NCBI RefSeq assembly: GCF_000189635.1
Contig: NW_002476405.1
Coordinates: forward strand, 310,001-374,000
Direction: 5' to 3'
Length of the DNA stretch: 64,000 nucleotides
DNA from: Tetrahymena thermophila SB210
Taxonomy: Eukaryota > Ciliophora > Oligohymenophorea > Hymenostomatida > Tetrahymenidae
Shown here piece by piece: positions 14,201-26,171 of the stretch; position 1 is the stretch's first letter, and every line of letters starts with the position of its first letter. The notes below the pieces were generated by a model that saw only the letters and a program-made list of their open reading frames with translations, searched no databases and had not been told where the DNA came from. A program made the position numbers and the translations under genes.

Positions 14201-14519
14201 ATAACATTAATCACTTCTCCAGAAGAGGATGACATATCATAATAATATACAATACTAGAAATTGGGTAGTTCCATTAGCTCGTGTTTATAACTAAAATGT
14301 TAGTTTTAGGGATTCTCAAGAAATTTTTTACATAGAAGCTTTAATCCCTCTTTGGATCTTAAAAATTTTTAATAAAATATTATGAATTAAATATGGCTGA
14401 TAATAATAAATTAGTTTTTTACTGTCATAAGTTCTCAATTAAGGACATTTTTAAACATTTTAAGCCTAAATAAATAAAATAAAACTTAAAAGCAAAGCAC
14501 TTAGATACTAAATAATCAT
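5215..14519 (-). CDS. Giant surface membrane protein: beta-propeller, beta-helix repeats, Cys-rich stalk, C-terminal membrane segments
   Basis: The start at 14519 gives a clear signal peptide (MIIQYLSALLLSFILFIQAQ). The first third has WD40/beta-propeller-like blades, such as GTVYIWDLSTP near 12270 and LIALGDFNSGEALIFKLNQN near 11950, then a short Cys cluster (CLSNSTLCTQC). The middle (about 7400-11250) is Asn/Ser/Ile-rich and looks like parallel beta-helix repeats. At about 7060-7330 is a Cys-rich stalk with CPKGAECLGG, GYWRR and CYEGHIGALCEECD, as in the growth-factor-receptor-like region of many ciliate surface proteins. Several hydrophobic segments follow (5450-6950) with a polar cytoplasmic tail ending in TGA at 5215-5217. 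I join both halves across an intron at about 11265-11605, because the upstream frame meets no TGA before 11250 and the phases agree. A second signal-like ATG at 11361 makes two adjacent genes the alternative. The function is unknown. Confidence 0.66.
14397..14422 (-). other. Candidate 26-nt intron
   Basis: In the first part of the giant surface gene, the signal-peptide frame and the following good coding frame differ. Removing 26 nt that start GTAAAAAACT and end TTATCAG restores one frame. This is very short for this genome's introns, which mostly run 50-400 nt here. A sequencing indel is the alternative. Confidence 0.45.
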
Positions 14520-15626
14520 ATTTTCTTATAAGTTGATTGAGATAAATATTAAATTTTTGGTTTATTAATTATTAAGTAATTAGAAAAAGATATAGGTTTA
14601 TTATATTTAATAAAATCAAAGTTATATCTTTATTGTTGAATAGCTAATAATAGATAATTAAAAATTTTTACAGGTTCAGTAGTGTTTTTTGCTTCACAAT
14701 ATAATTTTAAAATAAAAAAAATACACATATGTATTATTATCTAATGTTTCTATAGTTAATTTTATTCTTTGTTATTTAAAAAGCTTATTTAAGAAATAGA
14801 TTTTTTTACTTGATACCTATTTCAATATTAACAATATTAGCAAAAATAGAAGTTAAATTTTTCTCTCAAATAATTTTTTAGAATTCATTGTTTAGCTAAA
14901 AATCTTAAAGATAACATTTATACATAAAAATCAAATTGGTTCAAACAATTTGTACATAAGATTATTTAATATTATAAAAATTATGGATGCAAAGTTATTT
15001 ATAAAATAGTAAATATATAAGAATTAAATAATTCATAAATCATTCAGTTCATTCATTTTTAGCTTTTATTTATAATTTTATATATTTTAAATTGAAAGTT
15101 TTAAATTAAGTTTGAGTTTATTTAGTTTTCATTTAAGATGATTTTTCAATTTATTTTACCTTTAGATTTCCTTCACTAAATCGCTCATTCATTAAGTAGC
15201 AAGCTCGTTTGATATAAAAGTAGTGTAATTAAAATAATCTATCCATCTCTATTAGTATTTGTAAAAATTTATTTACTATTAACTTAAACACTAATAATTA
15301 ACTAATTCACTTATTTGTATGATATTTAGTCACTCTTTAGTTTAAGTCAAAAATAAATGTATCAAGCAAGAAAAATCTGTTTGCCATAACGCAGATTACA
15401 TTTATTCATATTTAAATTTTATGACAAAATATTAATATATAGTTTGTAGGTAGCTTTTAATCATTTTAAATTTTTTGAAATAATGTTGAAAGAATTAGAT
15501 TAATTGTTTCAATTTTCTTATTTCTTTTCTTCTATTTTTATCTAAACCTAGTTTAATACATACTTAAGCTTTTCTTCTAATTTTTACAATTATTTTAAAT
15601 TTTAAGAATCTAAATCGCTCAAATCA
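14520..15626. other. A/T-rich intergenic region
   Basis: This contains the 5' flank of the giant surface gene and the 3' flank of the Schlafen-like gene, both on the minus strand. No open frame with coding character, GC island or RNA-like fold was noticed. Confidence 0.6.
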
Positions 15627-18062
15627 TCATATAGAAACTATTTATATTTTAGATAAATCATAAATGAGATTAAAAAAGAAGAAATAAATACCATTTTTTA
15701 GATTTGGTTGCACTCTGCTCTGAGTTGCTTTTTTATTTTAACTTATAAGTCTTATCTATAATATTAAAAAATGTTTATTTTATTAATCTTGTTTAATTTA
15801 CTAATATTGTATTTACTTTATTTCTTGTATTGACATTTTGGCATTCGAAGATTATTTTTTAATATATGCATTATTCTCAAAGAAATATATATCTGAATAG
15901 TTAGTTTTTACTACTTATAGCTCGATTACATAATTTTTACAGTCTTTACTAAGCTACACAGGCTTTCCAATTACTTCAGTATAGTTGATTCTCACTTCTC
16001 CCACTACTAATCTTGGTTCTATTAAAGAAGTTATATAATCTATATACAAATTAAACCAATCCTTTTACTTAGCATTCAAGCTTATACCATCTACCCAACC
16101 TTCATCATGCACACCTATATACCTAATTTTTATTATTTTAAAACAATATTTAAGTTTAAATCAGATTTCATTTATATTTTTGATAAAAATATATTTTAAA
16201 TATTTAAGAATTAATTTTTAAAATATTTTAGCTTTTTAAATTCTATTAATTATTTAATTATTTGTATTCAAAAAATCAGCATTTTATTATCATTCATTAT
16301 TGGATTTTTAAAATTGTTAAAAGACTTTTATCAAATGCCAAAAATGAATAAAGAAAATTATTTTTGATGATTTACTATCACCAAAGTCTTAAAATTCAAA
16401 AAAAGTGCCATCTAAAATTAAAAATTTGAAGACATTGATAAAAAAATCCCCCCAATTATAATTGTGGAAAATTTTCTTTGCTTTTTTGTTAAAATTAAAT
16501 AAATTTAATAATTTTGTTTACATTGTTCCTCCTTTGTGGTTTAAGAAACCGCAAATATATTAACCATATTCTTGCAATTTTAATATAGCGATCATGTCTT
16601 TTTAGATTTTACATGAGGATATCTTCTAGTAGTTTTTAAATTCGACTGTAGAACTTTCATGACCTAAGTCTTACTTATAATAATAAACCTTGTTACTGTA
16701 TTTTTGGGTATTAACATCTGTAAAATCTTTAAGATACTCATCATTGGAGCTCAAATCAGTGTATTTTGAAGTTTGTTTTGTTATATCTAATTCGCTCTTT
16801 GATTTTGTGTCTGGATTATTAAGACTGTTAGAACTGTGTCTTATGTCTTAAAATTAGTATTCATTATTTTTTTTAGACTTTTTATTTTAATTTTATTCTT
16901 GCTTTATCTTTAATTCTGCAACTTGGATATCGATGTTTTTGTTTGATAAATCGCCTTAGTTTTTAAATTCTTAATTTACTGGAGTATTTTGATCATTTTT
17001 GTTTGGAGGATTTTAAGTTTTTTTCTTTGTCTCTTTTTACTCTAAGTTTACCATAGTCTTGCTTTTTGGGGAATAAGATATCTTTTTATTTGATTTATCT
17101 ACTTTACTAGTTCTACCTTAGAGATTGGAGTCACTGCCTTTAGAATTCGTGTGTTTTTCTTCTAGCTCATTTATTGGATCTAACATCAAAATATCATTTC
17201 TATCTACAATACTATCATCGTCGTATAAATCTAAAAGAATGTTTGCTGTGTTCTATGTCATTTTATTATCTTAAATCTTATCTATATTAGCTAATTACAT
17301 ATTTAATTTTTCTTTTGGAGAAGGCTCATTCTTAGAAATTGGAGTTACTTAATCCACAGAGTTATTGTTATTGCTATTTGTGTTTTGGTTCTTAGGTACT
17401 ACCTTTTACTGAGAGATTTGCTCGTATAATTTTTCTAACTGCTTGTTACTAGATTAAATATTGTTAAAGTCATCAAGTAAACTCTATGTGAATTTTTCTT
17501 TGGGTGCTGCCATGTATTTAGTGGCTTTTAAATCATTTACCCAGTCATTTTTTTCTGCTTAGTTGTGATAGTAAGGACAAAATATTCCATAAATGCATAC
17601 ACTTGGCTTATCTTTTGCTAATTAATTACTGTTTTCTGTTGTTCCATTCAAATTTTAATTAGCTGCTACAGAAGGACATTCTTTTGATCTGAAATTTTAA
17701 GGATGATAAAAATACTCAAAAAAATTCATGCAAAATCTTGTATCTTCTCTATCTGTTTCCTTGACAAAAAGCCTGCTGTAATTGAATTTATTTTTGTCTT
17801 TAACAACTATTTTACGTCTTTTATCAAATTGGTTGTGCCACTTTATGCAATTAAATAATAAGGGAAATACAAATTCTTTCTTTTTATCTAACAAAGCACA
17901 TTCTTTATCGCAACACTCCTCAGTTTTATACCTTACCCAATCAAACTCTCTTTCATTTTTAATCACTACTTATTAACTCCTACTTTGTATTTGTAATTAA
18001 TCATCTTATATGATATCTATTTCTTCATCCTCGACTAACTCTAATTGTTGTGCCTATGACAT
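15627..18062 (-). CDS. CCCH zinc-finger (Unkempt-like) protein with Schlafen AlbA_2 domain
   Basis: Two exons (18062-16522 and 16122-15627) give 678 residues; the junction completes ...FLNHKGGTM/YIGVHDEGWVDGI. Residues about 30-155 carry spaced Cys/His groups (CC..C, NCIKWHNQFDKRR, FCMNFFEYFYHP, VCIYGIFCPYYHN), reminiscent of the CCCH fingers of Unkempt and plant tandem-zinc-finger proteins, which bind RNA. A long, polar, Asn/Lys-rich linker follows. The C-terminal part has Schlafen AlbA_2 hallmarks: E-S-S-T-V-E-F-K, then ICGFLNHKGG and IGVHDEGWVDGI. The family includes RNA nucleases (mammalian SLFN11/13) and regulators, so RNA binding or cleavage in the cytoplasm is a reasonable inference. 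The last 60 or so residues are weakly conserved-looking. The ATG at 18060-18062 precedes an acidic stretch and is the first in frame. Confidence 0.78.
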
Positions 18063-21000
18063 TTGTTTATTCACTAAAAAATATGTATCTGCCAAAACTA
18101 ATTTTTTAAAGTGCTAAAGCAATCTGATTATTCAATCAATCAATAGTAATGGAGTATTGAAAGTTAAAAAGAATCGAACTATTCACCTTTACACCTACCT
18201 CTCTTGTTCTTTCAATTTTATGGCTTTAGCAAACAAATCAATATATCTATCTAAAAACTTATTTATTTACTTACTAACTAATTAACTAATAAACAAACTA
18301 ATATTTTAATTATCAACTGAGAGTTAAATAAATATGCAGCATATATAGACAATATTTATTATTTTAATCTAAATTTCAAATCTTTTAATTATTGATTCTT
18401 CTTTATTGCATATTTTATTTTCAAATAGAAAAAAAAGTCTTATTCTAAATGCCTATGATTAATTGAGAAGCTTTTTCTGATAAATTTTACATGACACATT
18501 AGAAACCTAAAAAATAGCTAGACATTTTAAGTATTTTTCAATAAATAAATAAATCATAAATAAATTGTAAATATTTGATATTTTGAATAAAATAAAAGAA
18601 ATTGATTTTTTTAAATAAAATATAGATAAAAAACAAATATATTTTTTACATAAAATAAGCTTTAATTATTTTACATATATATTTATGCTTTTATGTAGGA
18701 TGTTATAATCATTTTTTAAATCATACATTTTATGTGAGATTAATTTATTTAAAATTAATTTTTTAAACATTTTTAAATTAAATTTTATTTTGTATTATTT
18801 ATATTTTTTATTTTAAAATACATTTATTTATTTCTCATTTTTATTTGATGAGAAATTAAGCTTGTCTTCAATTTTTTTTCAGCAAAATTATTTATTCATA
18901 TTTTATGAAAAAAGTATTTACAAGTTTCATTTTCTTAATAGGTCGTCAATATAATCTATAAATTCAATTTTTGAAGCATTTTAATGAAATACAGATTAAA
19001 ATAATAATTTAATTGAAAAATAAATTAAATTAATATTATTTTTATATGAAAATGGTTTTCTTTACAAAAATTAATAAAAACATGAAAAATAAAAAATATG
19101 TCATATTATGTATGATAAACAAAATATTAAGAAATTTATTTTTTTATTTATTTGATTTATGATCAATAAAAATTTAAATTAATATGTTTATCTATTCTTC
19201 TTAACTCATTCATAAGATATTAATTCTATTGAAAACGATACTAATTTTTTTAATTTCATTGAAATAGTTTCCAAATATTCTTTTCTCACTTCTTCTATCT
19301 AGTTCTCACTTATTTATAAAATATTTCATTCAAATTAAAAATAATTGATATAATGAAAAATAAATTAAATAACATCAAATAAAGCATTAAAGTTGTAAGA
19401 TTGGTAAATCTTTTCAGTTACTAACCAATATTTAAAATTCCTTAATCTCCTATTTTGTTATTACTTTTTTTTTATAAAATAATTATATTTTTTAAGTTGA
19501 AAATTTTTTTTTAGTAAAATATATTTTTAAATATTAAATTTAATACAAGACAATCAAAAAATATTTTATATTAAATTCAACTTATTTTAAACTAAATTAA
19601 CTAAATACGTAAACTCAATTATCAAAGTTGAAATATTTTAGCATTAAGCCAACTGATTCATTAACAAATAAGCACCCTCATCATTAATTTTGTTAGAACT
19701 TTTTAAGTTATATTTTTAATTAAAAATTTAGTAAATTTTATGATATTTTTAAGGTGTTTATTCAAATTAATAAATTAATAATATATTTAGATATTAGTAT
19801 ATATAAATTTGTCAATTTTGTATGCTAATTTATAATAAAATGAATAAATTTACTAAAAGTAGAGCTCAACTGATTAGAGTTTTTAAAATTTAATCAAAAC
19901 TCTACCTAAATCCTCCACTCCTTATTATCCGATATTATTTACTCTTTTATATTATTGTTAAATGTTAGTATAAAAGAAAAATTAATTTAGCATTTGTTAA
20001 ATGAGAAAAAATAAATAAAATCAAGGCAAATAAAATATTAATTACCCTAATCTTAACTTTAGATGTGTGAGATAAACCATATTTGTAAAAGAATTTGCTA
20101 TTGAAGACAAATATTAATTTGATAAATTACAACTGCTAAATAATTTTCAAAAAATTATATTATATTTTTATTTTTCAAAAATACTGTAAATATTCATTCA
20201 TTAATAAATACCTCCCCTTTTACTATTATTATTATTTTATTTAATTTTTAAATTTTTTTAAAAATAGGGGAAACTATCATTTGGCATTAATAATATAAAA
20301 GAAATACAGTCTATTCATTGATTTATTGATCTTGTCATTATTTAATTCACTTTAAGTAAATAAATGGATACATTAAGTAATAAAATTGAAACTATATTTT
20401 ACTATAGGCTAATCATGAGAGTTTTTACGTTAATGCACTTTTCTAATCCTTTACATAATTCTTATAAATCATCTCCTTAGATCTTCTTAAAACTATTACA
20501 AAAAAAGACATAGTTTTAATAATTTAAATATATAAATTTCTAATGATAAATAATTTAATGCAAATTGAATGAATAGCTTACTTGAGTATTAAGTCAATAT
20601 TGAGATGTCCTTCTAAGTTAGATTTTAAAAACTTTTGTTATTGTATAATAATAATATATTCGAAGGCTAGTTCACATGAATAATTACACTATTTATTTCG
20701 TAATATTTATTTTTATCTTGAAGATACTTTTTTGTTTATTAGTTCCCCATATAATATGTATAGTTTGAAGAGAAATAATCATCTATCAAATAAATTTAAA
20801 ATTAAACAATTTTTATTCTATTCATAATTTAAATATTAATTGATTGACATCTTGTTACTTTTACATATAAATATATAGAATTTTTTATCATTTAATTATA
20901 TTTATATACTTAAAGGATGTTAATTATAAATTAGCGCCAATATCTAGCAGATAAATTAATAAAAATTTGGCTACAAGATTTAAACAGTTTTCAAAAGTAG

Positions 21001-21270
21001 TGAGCATAGAAAAAATAGGGAAACAAAAAGAAAAAATATTCACAAAAGTTATTTTATTTTTACTGTAAGATTCAAAATTTGATGTGGAAAATATAAATTA
21101 TTTAATTTAGCTCCTGTCTATACCAAAAGGGTAAATAAAAGTTTGAAAAATATATTAAAGACCTGAGTTATTGAAAAATTAATCAAAATATTGATTATAA
21201 ACATTAAAGTAATAGATTATCTACCAAATAAATAAATAAAGAAAGACTGATTAGTTTCTATATTAACAAA
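18063..21270. other. 3.2-kb A/T-rich intergenic region between divergent genes
   Basis: This lies between the starts of the Schlafen-like gene (-) and the single-exon LRR gene (+), so both promoters are here. The only local structure noticed is a 9-bp stem, TAGAGTTTT/AAAACTCTA, in a slightly GC-richer patch at about 19860-19925. I see no gene. Confidence 0.55.
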
Positions 21271-22695
21271 ATGAAAGGAAATAAAAACAAAAAAATTTAA
21301 GTTAAAGAAGAATAAACTATCCCTATATTACAAATAAATTTGTCAAATGTTCAAGATATCTTTGAAGATGAGAAGAGAACTGAAAAATTTATTGATTAAA
21401 AGCTTGAAGAAGCTAACAAAAATTCTGAGCATTTAAAAGTCTTAAGGTTATTTTTAGAAAGTGAATAGGCAATAAATACTTAATATTTTCAGAAGCTATC
21501 AAATGTTTCTTTGCTTGAGGATTTGTAAATTAAGGGATTTTAAACAGCTGAAAAGTAATTCAAGCAATTCTTTTAATTTATTGAGAGATAAACTAACTTA
21601 AAGAGCCTTTATGTAGATGTTTTATGCCCTTACAATCAAAAATAATATTTTGAAGCTGAACTTAAATAGTTTTGTTAGAATGTTTGTAACTTAAAGAAAT
21701 TGGAGTAATTATACTTATCTGTACTTTGTTTAGACTAAACAGATCATCTTAAAGAGCTCGGTAAATCATTGAAAAATCTAGCAAGTTTAAAATCTCTAAG
21801 TCTGTCCTTTGGATAAGTAGATTCTAAAATAGTAGAATTAGACTCTCTTGCCTAATATTTAGGAATAGCTAAAAATTTGAAAACGTTACAAATCAAATTT
21901 GAGGAGATAAGTTCTTTCCCATTAAAAGAGGCTTAGTAACTATTTTAAGCTGTAGGCTCAAATAAAAATATTGATGATTTAACCTTTTCATTTGCAGGAT
22001 GCACTGATTTCTCAAAAAATTTATTTTAAGATCTTAGTAATATGATAAATAGTAAAACAAATTTAAAGAAATTTTCAATCAACTTGGACAGTTTAAGTCA
22101 CATCAAGACAGATGAATACAATAAAATATTAATATCAATAGAAAATTTGAAAGCTCTTTCTTTCCTGGAAGTGAACCTAAGCCAAAATAAAATAAATATA
22201 GATTAATTAACGAGTTTACTTAAATAATAAAACTAGCTAACACATTTAGAATTGAATTTAAATAGTATCAAAATAAATGGCTAATTTTAAAAAATAAATG
22301 ATGCTTTAAAAAGCTTCACTAAACTGAAAAGTCTAGTGCTCAATCTTTCAAATAATAAACTTTTTACTAAAACTTTTTAAGGATTATTTGATTTTCTTCC
22401 AAAGCTAGATCTTGATCATCTAAGTTTGGACCTAACAGATGAAGAAGGGAACTACAAAGAAAAGTTCATATTCCAAGTTGCTAAATATATTGGATAATGT
22501 TCAAGTTTAAAATCATTAATATTCACATTACAGTATTATGACGCTGAAGAAGATTTTTACTCCTAACTGATTAAAGAATTTAGCAAATTGTAGAAATTGA
22601 ATACTTTGATAGTAAGCGATGCTGTAGGAGAACATTTGGACAACTCAATTTATAAATACTTAAAAAATTTAGTATATTTTTAAATGAGATATTGA
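21271..22695 (+). CDS. Single-exon leucine-rich-repeat protein
   Basis: An uninterrupted 474-residue frame under code 6, from ATG to TGA, with dozens of in-frame TAA/TAG codons. A basic N-terminus (MKGNKNKKIQVKEEQ) is followed by irregular LRR-like units, such as NLKKLEQLYLSVLCLDQTD, SLKNLASLKSLSLSF, LTHLELNLNSIKINGQ and LKSLVLNLSNNKLF. It is related in style to the other LRR genes here, but the repeats are less regular and the glycine-containing N-x-I-G-D-E-G signature is missing. No signal peptide or membrane segment is visible, so a soluble intracellular scaffold is likely. It is unlike its multi-exon relatives in having no introns, which could reflect an old retrocopy or intron loss. Confidence 0.8.
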
Positions 22696-23881
22696 TAACT
22701 GAGTTAACTAATTATTCTACATACCAATAAAGGATCAATTTACATAAAGACTGTGTTTGCAAATTAACATTCAAAATTAAATATAGATTTCAATATAGGG
22801 CTTAAATTTATATTTTATTTTTGTGTATTAATCTATAAATTTAATATTTTAGTTCCAAAAAGTTTGTATACTTCACCAGTTATCGCTTATATAATAAAGA
22901 TTATTAGAAAATATAACATTTCATTAAGTCCTAAAAAATTTCATTTGACAATGAATTTATAAAAATCATCAGAAGATATCAAAACAAAATAATTTACCAT
23001 ATAATCTATTTACTTAAGTTAATTATAATAGAAAGTATAAACTTTATAAAAAATAGAAAGGTAGATTTTAATTAATAATTTATTAATTGACTTAAATCAG
23101 TTTATTTTTAAAAATTACATTAAGTGTTTAAAAATGTGCTGCAACAATTTAATTCATTGACAAATAAAATGAACTAAATTAGTTTTTATTTAAAATTAAT
23201 GAGGAAGGAATAAAAGCTACAAATATGACCTCAATTTAAATTATATATAAATTAAAACTTAAATGTAAAACAAAATAAAATATTTTGTATTTTTGAATGA
23301 CCATAAACTCTATAATTAATTTGATATATTTTTGTAAATCAAATAAATAGTTCATCTAATCAAAATAAAAAACGATATCAAACGCTAACCAATTAATATA
23401 TTAAATACTCAAGACTTTTCTAAACAATAGCTTTTTAGCTTTCAAATTATTGAATATGAAAAAAACTTATGTGGAAATTAAATTTTAAGATTTATCTTTT
23501 AAAAAATTTGGAAATTAAACAAAGAGTTAAAAGAAAATTAAGGAATTAAACATCATTCAAAATCAAATTCTAATTTTTGTGAAGACGAATATGAAGTTTT
23601 GTATGAATAACAATTATTTATTTTATTTATTTATTGATATAAATTGTAATTATATATATAAAGATAATAAGCATGGTTTTATAATATAGTTTGAACCAGC
23701 TTTTCATCTTTAAATGAATTTACTTTTGCAAGTAAAATTGATGCCAACCACCCACCCTTAAGATTTTAACTCATTTATAATTTCTTTCCTTCAGCCTTAT
23801 TGAAACACTCAATATTAAATTGCTGAGGAAGTAAGTCTATCTTTAACAAGTCAATGAGTTAATAAATACTTGTTAATTTGA
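22696..23881. other. A/T-rich intergenic region
   Basis: Convergent 3' flanks of the LRR gene (+) and the UBA/NYN gene (-). No feature is recognised. Confidence 0.6.
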
Positions 23882-24886
23882 TCACTGTTCAACAACAGCT
23901 GAATAAGCTTTACTACCAACGAAGTTATCCTTGATAAAGCTGAAGAACCTCTTTGAAGACATGATGTTCTTAACATTTTTTTCAACTAAGCGAGCTTGAA
24001 GCATTTAATCGCTAGTGACAAAGAGAATTGAAGATTGAACTTCTGGAATTTCAAGCGATGCAAAATGAACCAGAGCATCATCAGCATTCTAGAATTAAGG
24101 CTTAGAGCTAATAAGTTTAAAACTATCATCAGCAAATTGTTAAGCAAGGGATTAGTCCTTCATCATGGAGGAGTTGTCGAAAACAAGAACGATTTAGATT
24201 TAGTTTTCGTAGCTAGCTTAGAAAAGTTTCATTAAAGTTGCTATCTTTTCTTCGATTTACTTAAAATCACCCTTAACTGATTGCTTGATAAAGCTGTGCT
24301 CAATAAAAAAGCAGTTATTGCAGTCAACAAAAATTTTCTTTAGCTCACCTTTAGAAAAGGATTCACGAAGTTAAAGTTTTTGAAGAGATTGTTTTTTTTG
24401 CAAATGAGAAGCAGCTTTTTCAGGATTTCTTTCATTTTTTTTGAGTGCCTTGAAATTTTCTTTAGCATCTCCAAATCCTAATTTGCTTAATTAGTTGTTG
24501 AGATCTTCAAAATTAGGAATTTCTTCCACCATCTTATGAAGTTTTTCTTTTCTTTTTGATGGACTTCTTTCTTTTCTGTTTTTGCATTTCATGTTTTTTT
24601 CATCGTCACTTTTTTGTTTCTCTTGTGAATCTCTTTTGTGATGCTTTTCTCTTCTTTCTCTTTTAGGAGGAGCATTTTGGAGGAATTCCTCAGCCAACAA
24701 AACATCTCCTTTATTTTTTTTGAGAGCTTTTAGGATCATTCTTTCATCATATCCCTTATTTGAAAGCATTTCATATTGGACTTCGTAGCCATGCTTTCTT
24801 ATTTTATCTAAAAACTTTTGCATACATTTATCGCACTTGCTGCACAATTTTTTTGATCCTAAAGCTCCCTCAGCAGTTTTATCCAT
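23882..24886 (-). CDS. UBA-like and NYN/PIN-like nuclease domain protein
   Basis: A single exon of 334 residues. Residues about 10-25 hold a Cys cluster (LCSKCDKC). A UBA-like helical segment follows at about 40-70 (NKGYDERMILKALKKNKGDV), then a Lys/Arg/Glu-rich basic linker and a second UBA-like segment at about 128-165. Residues 182-334 resemble a NYN/YacP-type PIN nuclease fold: IFVDCNNCFF (Asp188), VLVFDNSS (Asp237), NADDA (Asp269/270) and FVTSDQ (Asp293) supply the expected acidic metal-binding residues in order. NYN domains cleave RNA, and UBA modules bind ubiquitin, so a ubiquitin-linked ribonuclease is inferred. The first 131 codons use only CAA/CAG for Gln, whereas the C-terminal part also uses TAA/TAG. 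The antisense frame at 24035-24235 is a shadow. Confidence 0.75.
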
Positions 24887-26171
24887 TTTGTTGTTTTTCT
24901 TTTTATTTGTTCTTTTTATTTAAAGTTATTTATTCTTATTTATTTATTATTCTTAAAAAGAAATCTGATTTGTTTTAGTTTTTAAATCAATCTGAATAAT
25001 ACTAAAAAAATAATTGTCCTTCATAATTTATATAGAAAAAAGACATCTAAATGAATTTTTTATCAGATTTCATTAATTAGATTTATAATATTTCTTACTT
25101 TATAATATAAAAAATAGAAGAAAGGGTATTATTTTGATATTTTTCTATATAAAAATGTATTAAACAGTTTAAATCAAATATTGCAATAAAAATATATTTA
25201 AAAAAATAAAAACTATTATTTTTTCTATTATATTTGTTTTAGTATTTCTTTCTTTGCTTATTTAATTAATTTCATTATACTAACTTGGTTTATAAAATTC
25301 ATGTTTTTTAAATAGATTCAAAGTTATTTAAATAAAGAAAAAAAAGTTTTTATATTTAAGGTCTTTTTTTATAATCTTTATCTTAGTTTTACAAAATAAA
25401 TATCAAAAAGAAACTTATATATGAATGATAAATGAATTAATATCTAGCATAAATATTTTATGTTTTTTGCTTATTTTTTTTATTAATAAATAGTAGAAAT
25501 TTAAATTTTATTTCTTATGTTTAAAAATCTTAAAATTAAAGTACATTATTTATTATGTTTATACATAATTACTGTTTATCTCCTATTTTGGCTTGTAAGA
25601 TTTAAAAAGTTTACTTTTTAAAAATAATTTATGAATATTTTTTAATTACTGTATAATTTTATTAGAGAATAGAAAAACTAATTTATTATATATGAAATAA
25701 TCAACTATGTGCTTATATTAAGATAGTTCAAGATTTAAAAAAAATTTTTTACAGTTAGTCCTATATTTCTGAAATTTACTTTTTAAGTTTAAAATTATAT
25801 TCGATGTGTGACACTATATTTAATTTAATTGAATAATTATTCATAATATTTTTGCTATTTAACGATTTAATTAATTTTTTTATCAAGTTAATTTTCTTCT
25901 GCATTTGTAAATGCACAAACTTAAAATTGAGTTAGATATTTTATAAAAAAGATTATAAAAATGTAAAGTAAATAAAATAATTTGCTTCATAATAATATTT
26001 TTTATATAATTAATTTGCAAATCATAATCCTAAATTTATAATAATTTTAAAGAATAAGATTTTAGGAAACAAGAGCAAGTTTTTTATTTTAAAGCCTTTA
26101 AATTTCTCTAGCATGTATATTAAATATATCTAATATTTTTTTTATTCAAAAAAAATTTCAAAAATAAAAAT
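24887..26171. other. A/T-rich intergenic region between divergent genes
   Basis: This holds the upstream regions of the UBA/NYN gene (-) and the first of two tandem LRR genes (+). Poly-A/T runs dominate. No distinct element was seen. Confidence 0.6.

Noticed and set aside
19857-19925. tRNA-like segment with GAGCTCAACTGATTAGAG
   Set aside because: No acceptor or T-arm pairing could be built. Only a 9-bp hairpin remains, which is expected by chance in 64 kb of A/T-rich DNA.
24035-24235. Plus-strand open frame of 66 codons
   Set aside because: It is antisense to the convincing NYN-domain coding sequence of the minus-strand gene and has no family resemblance.
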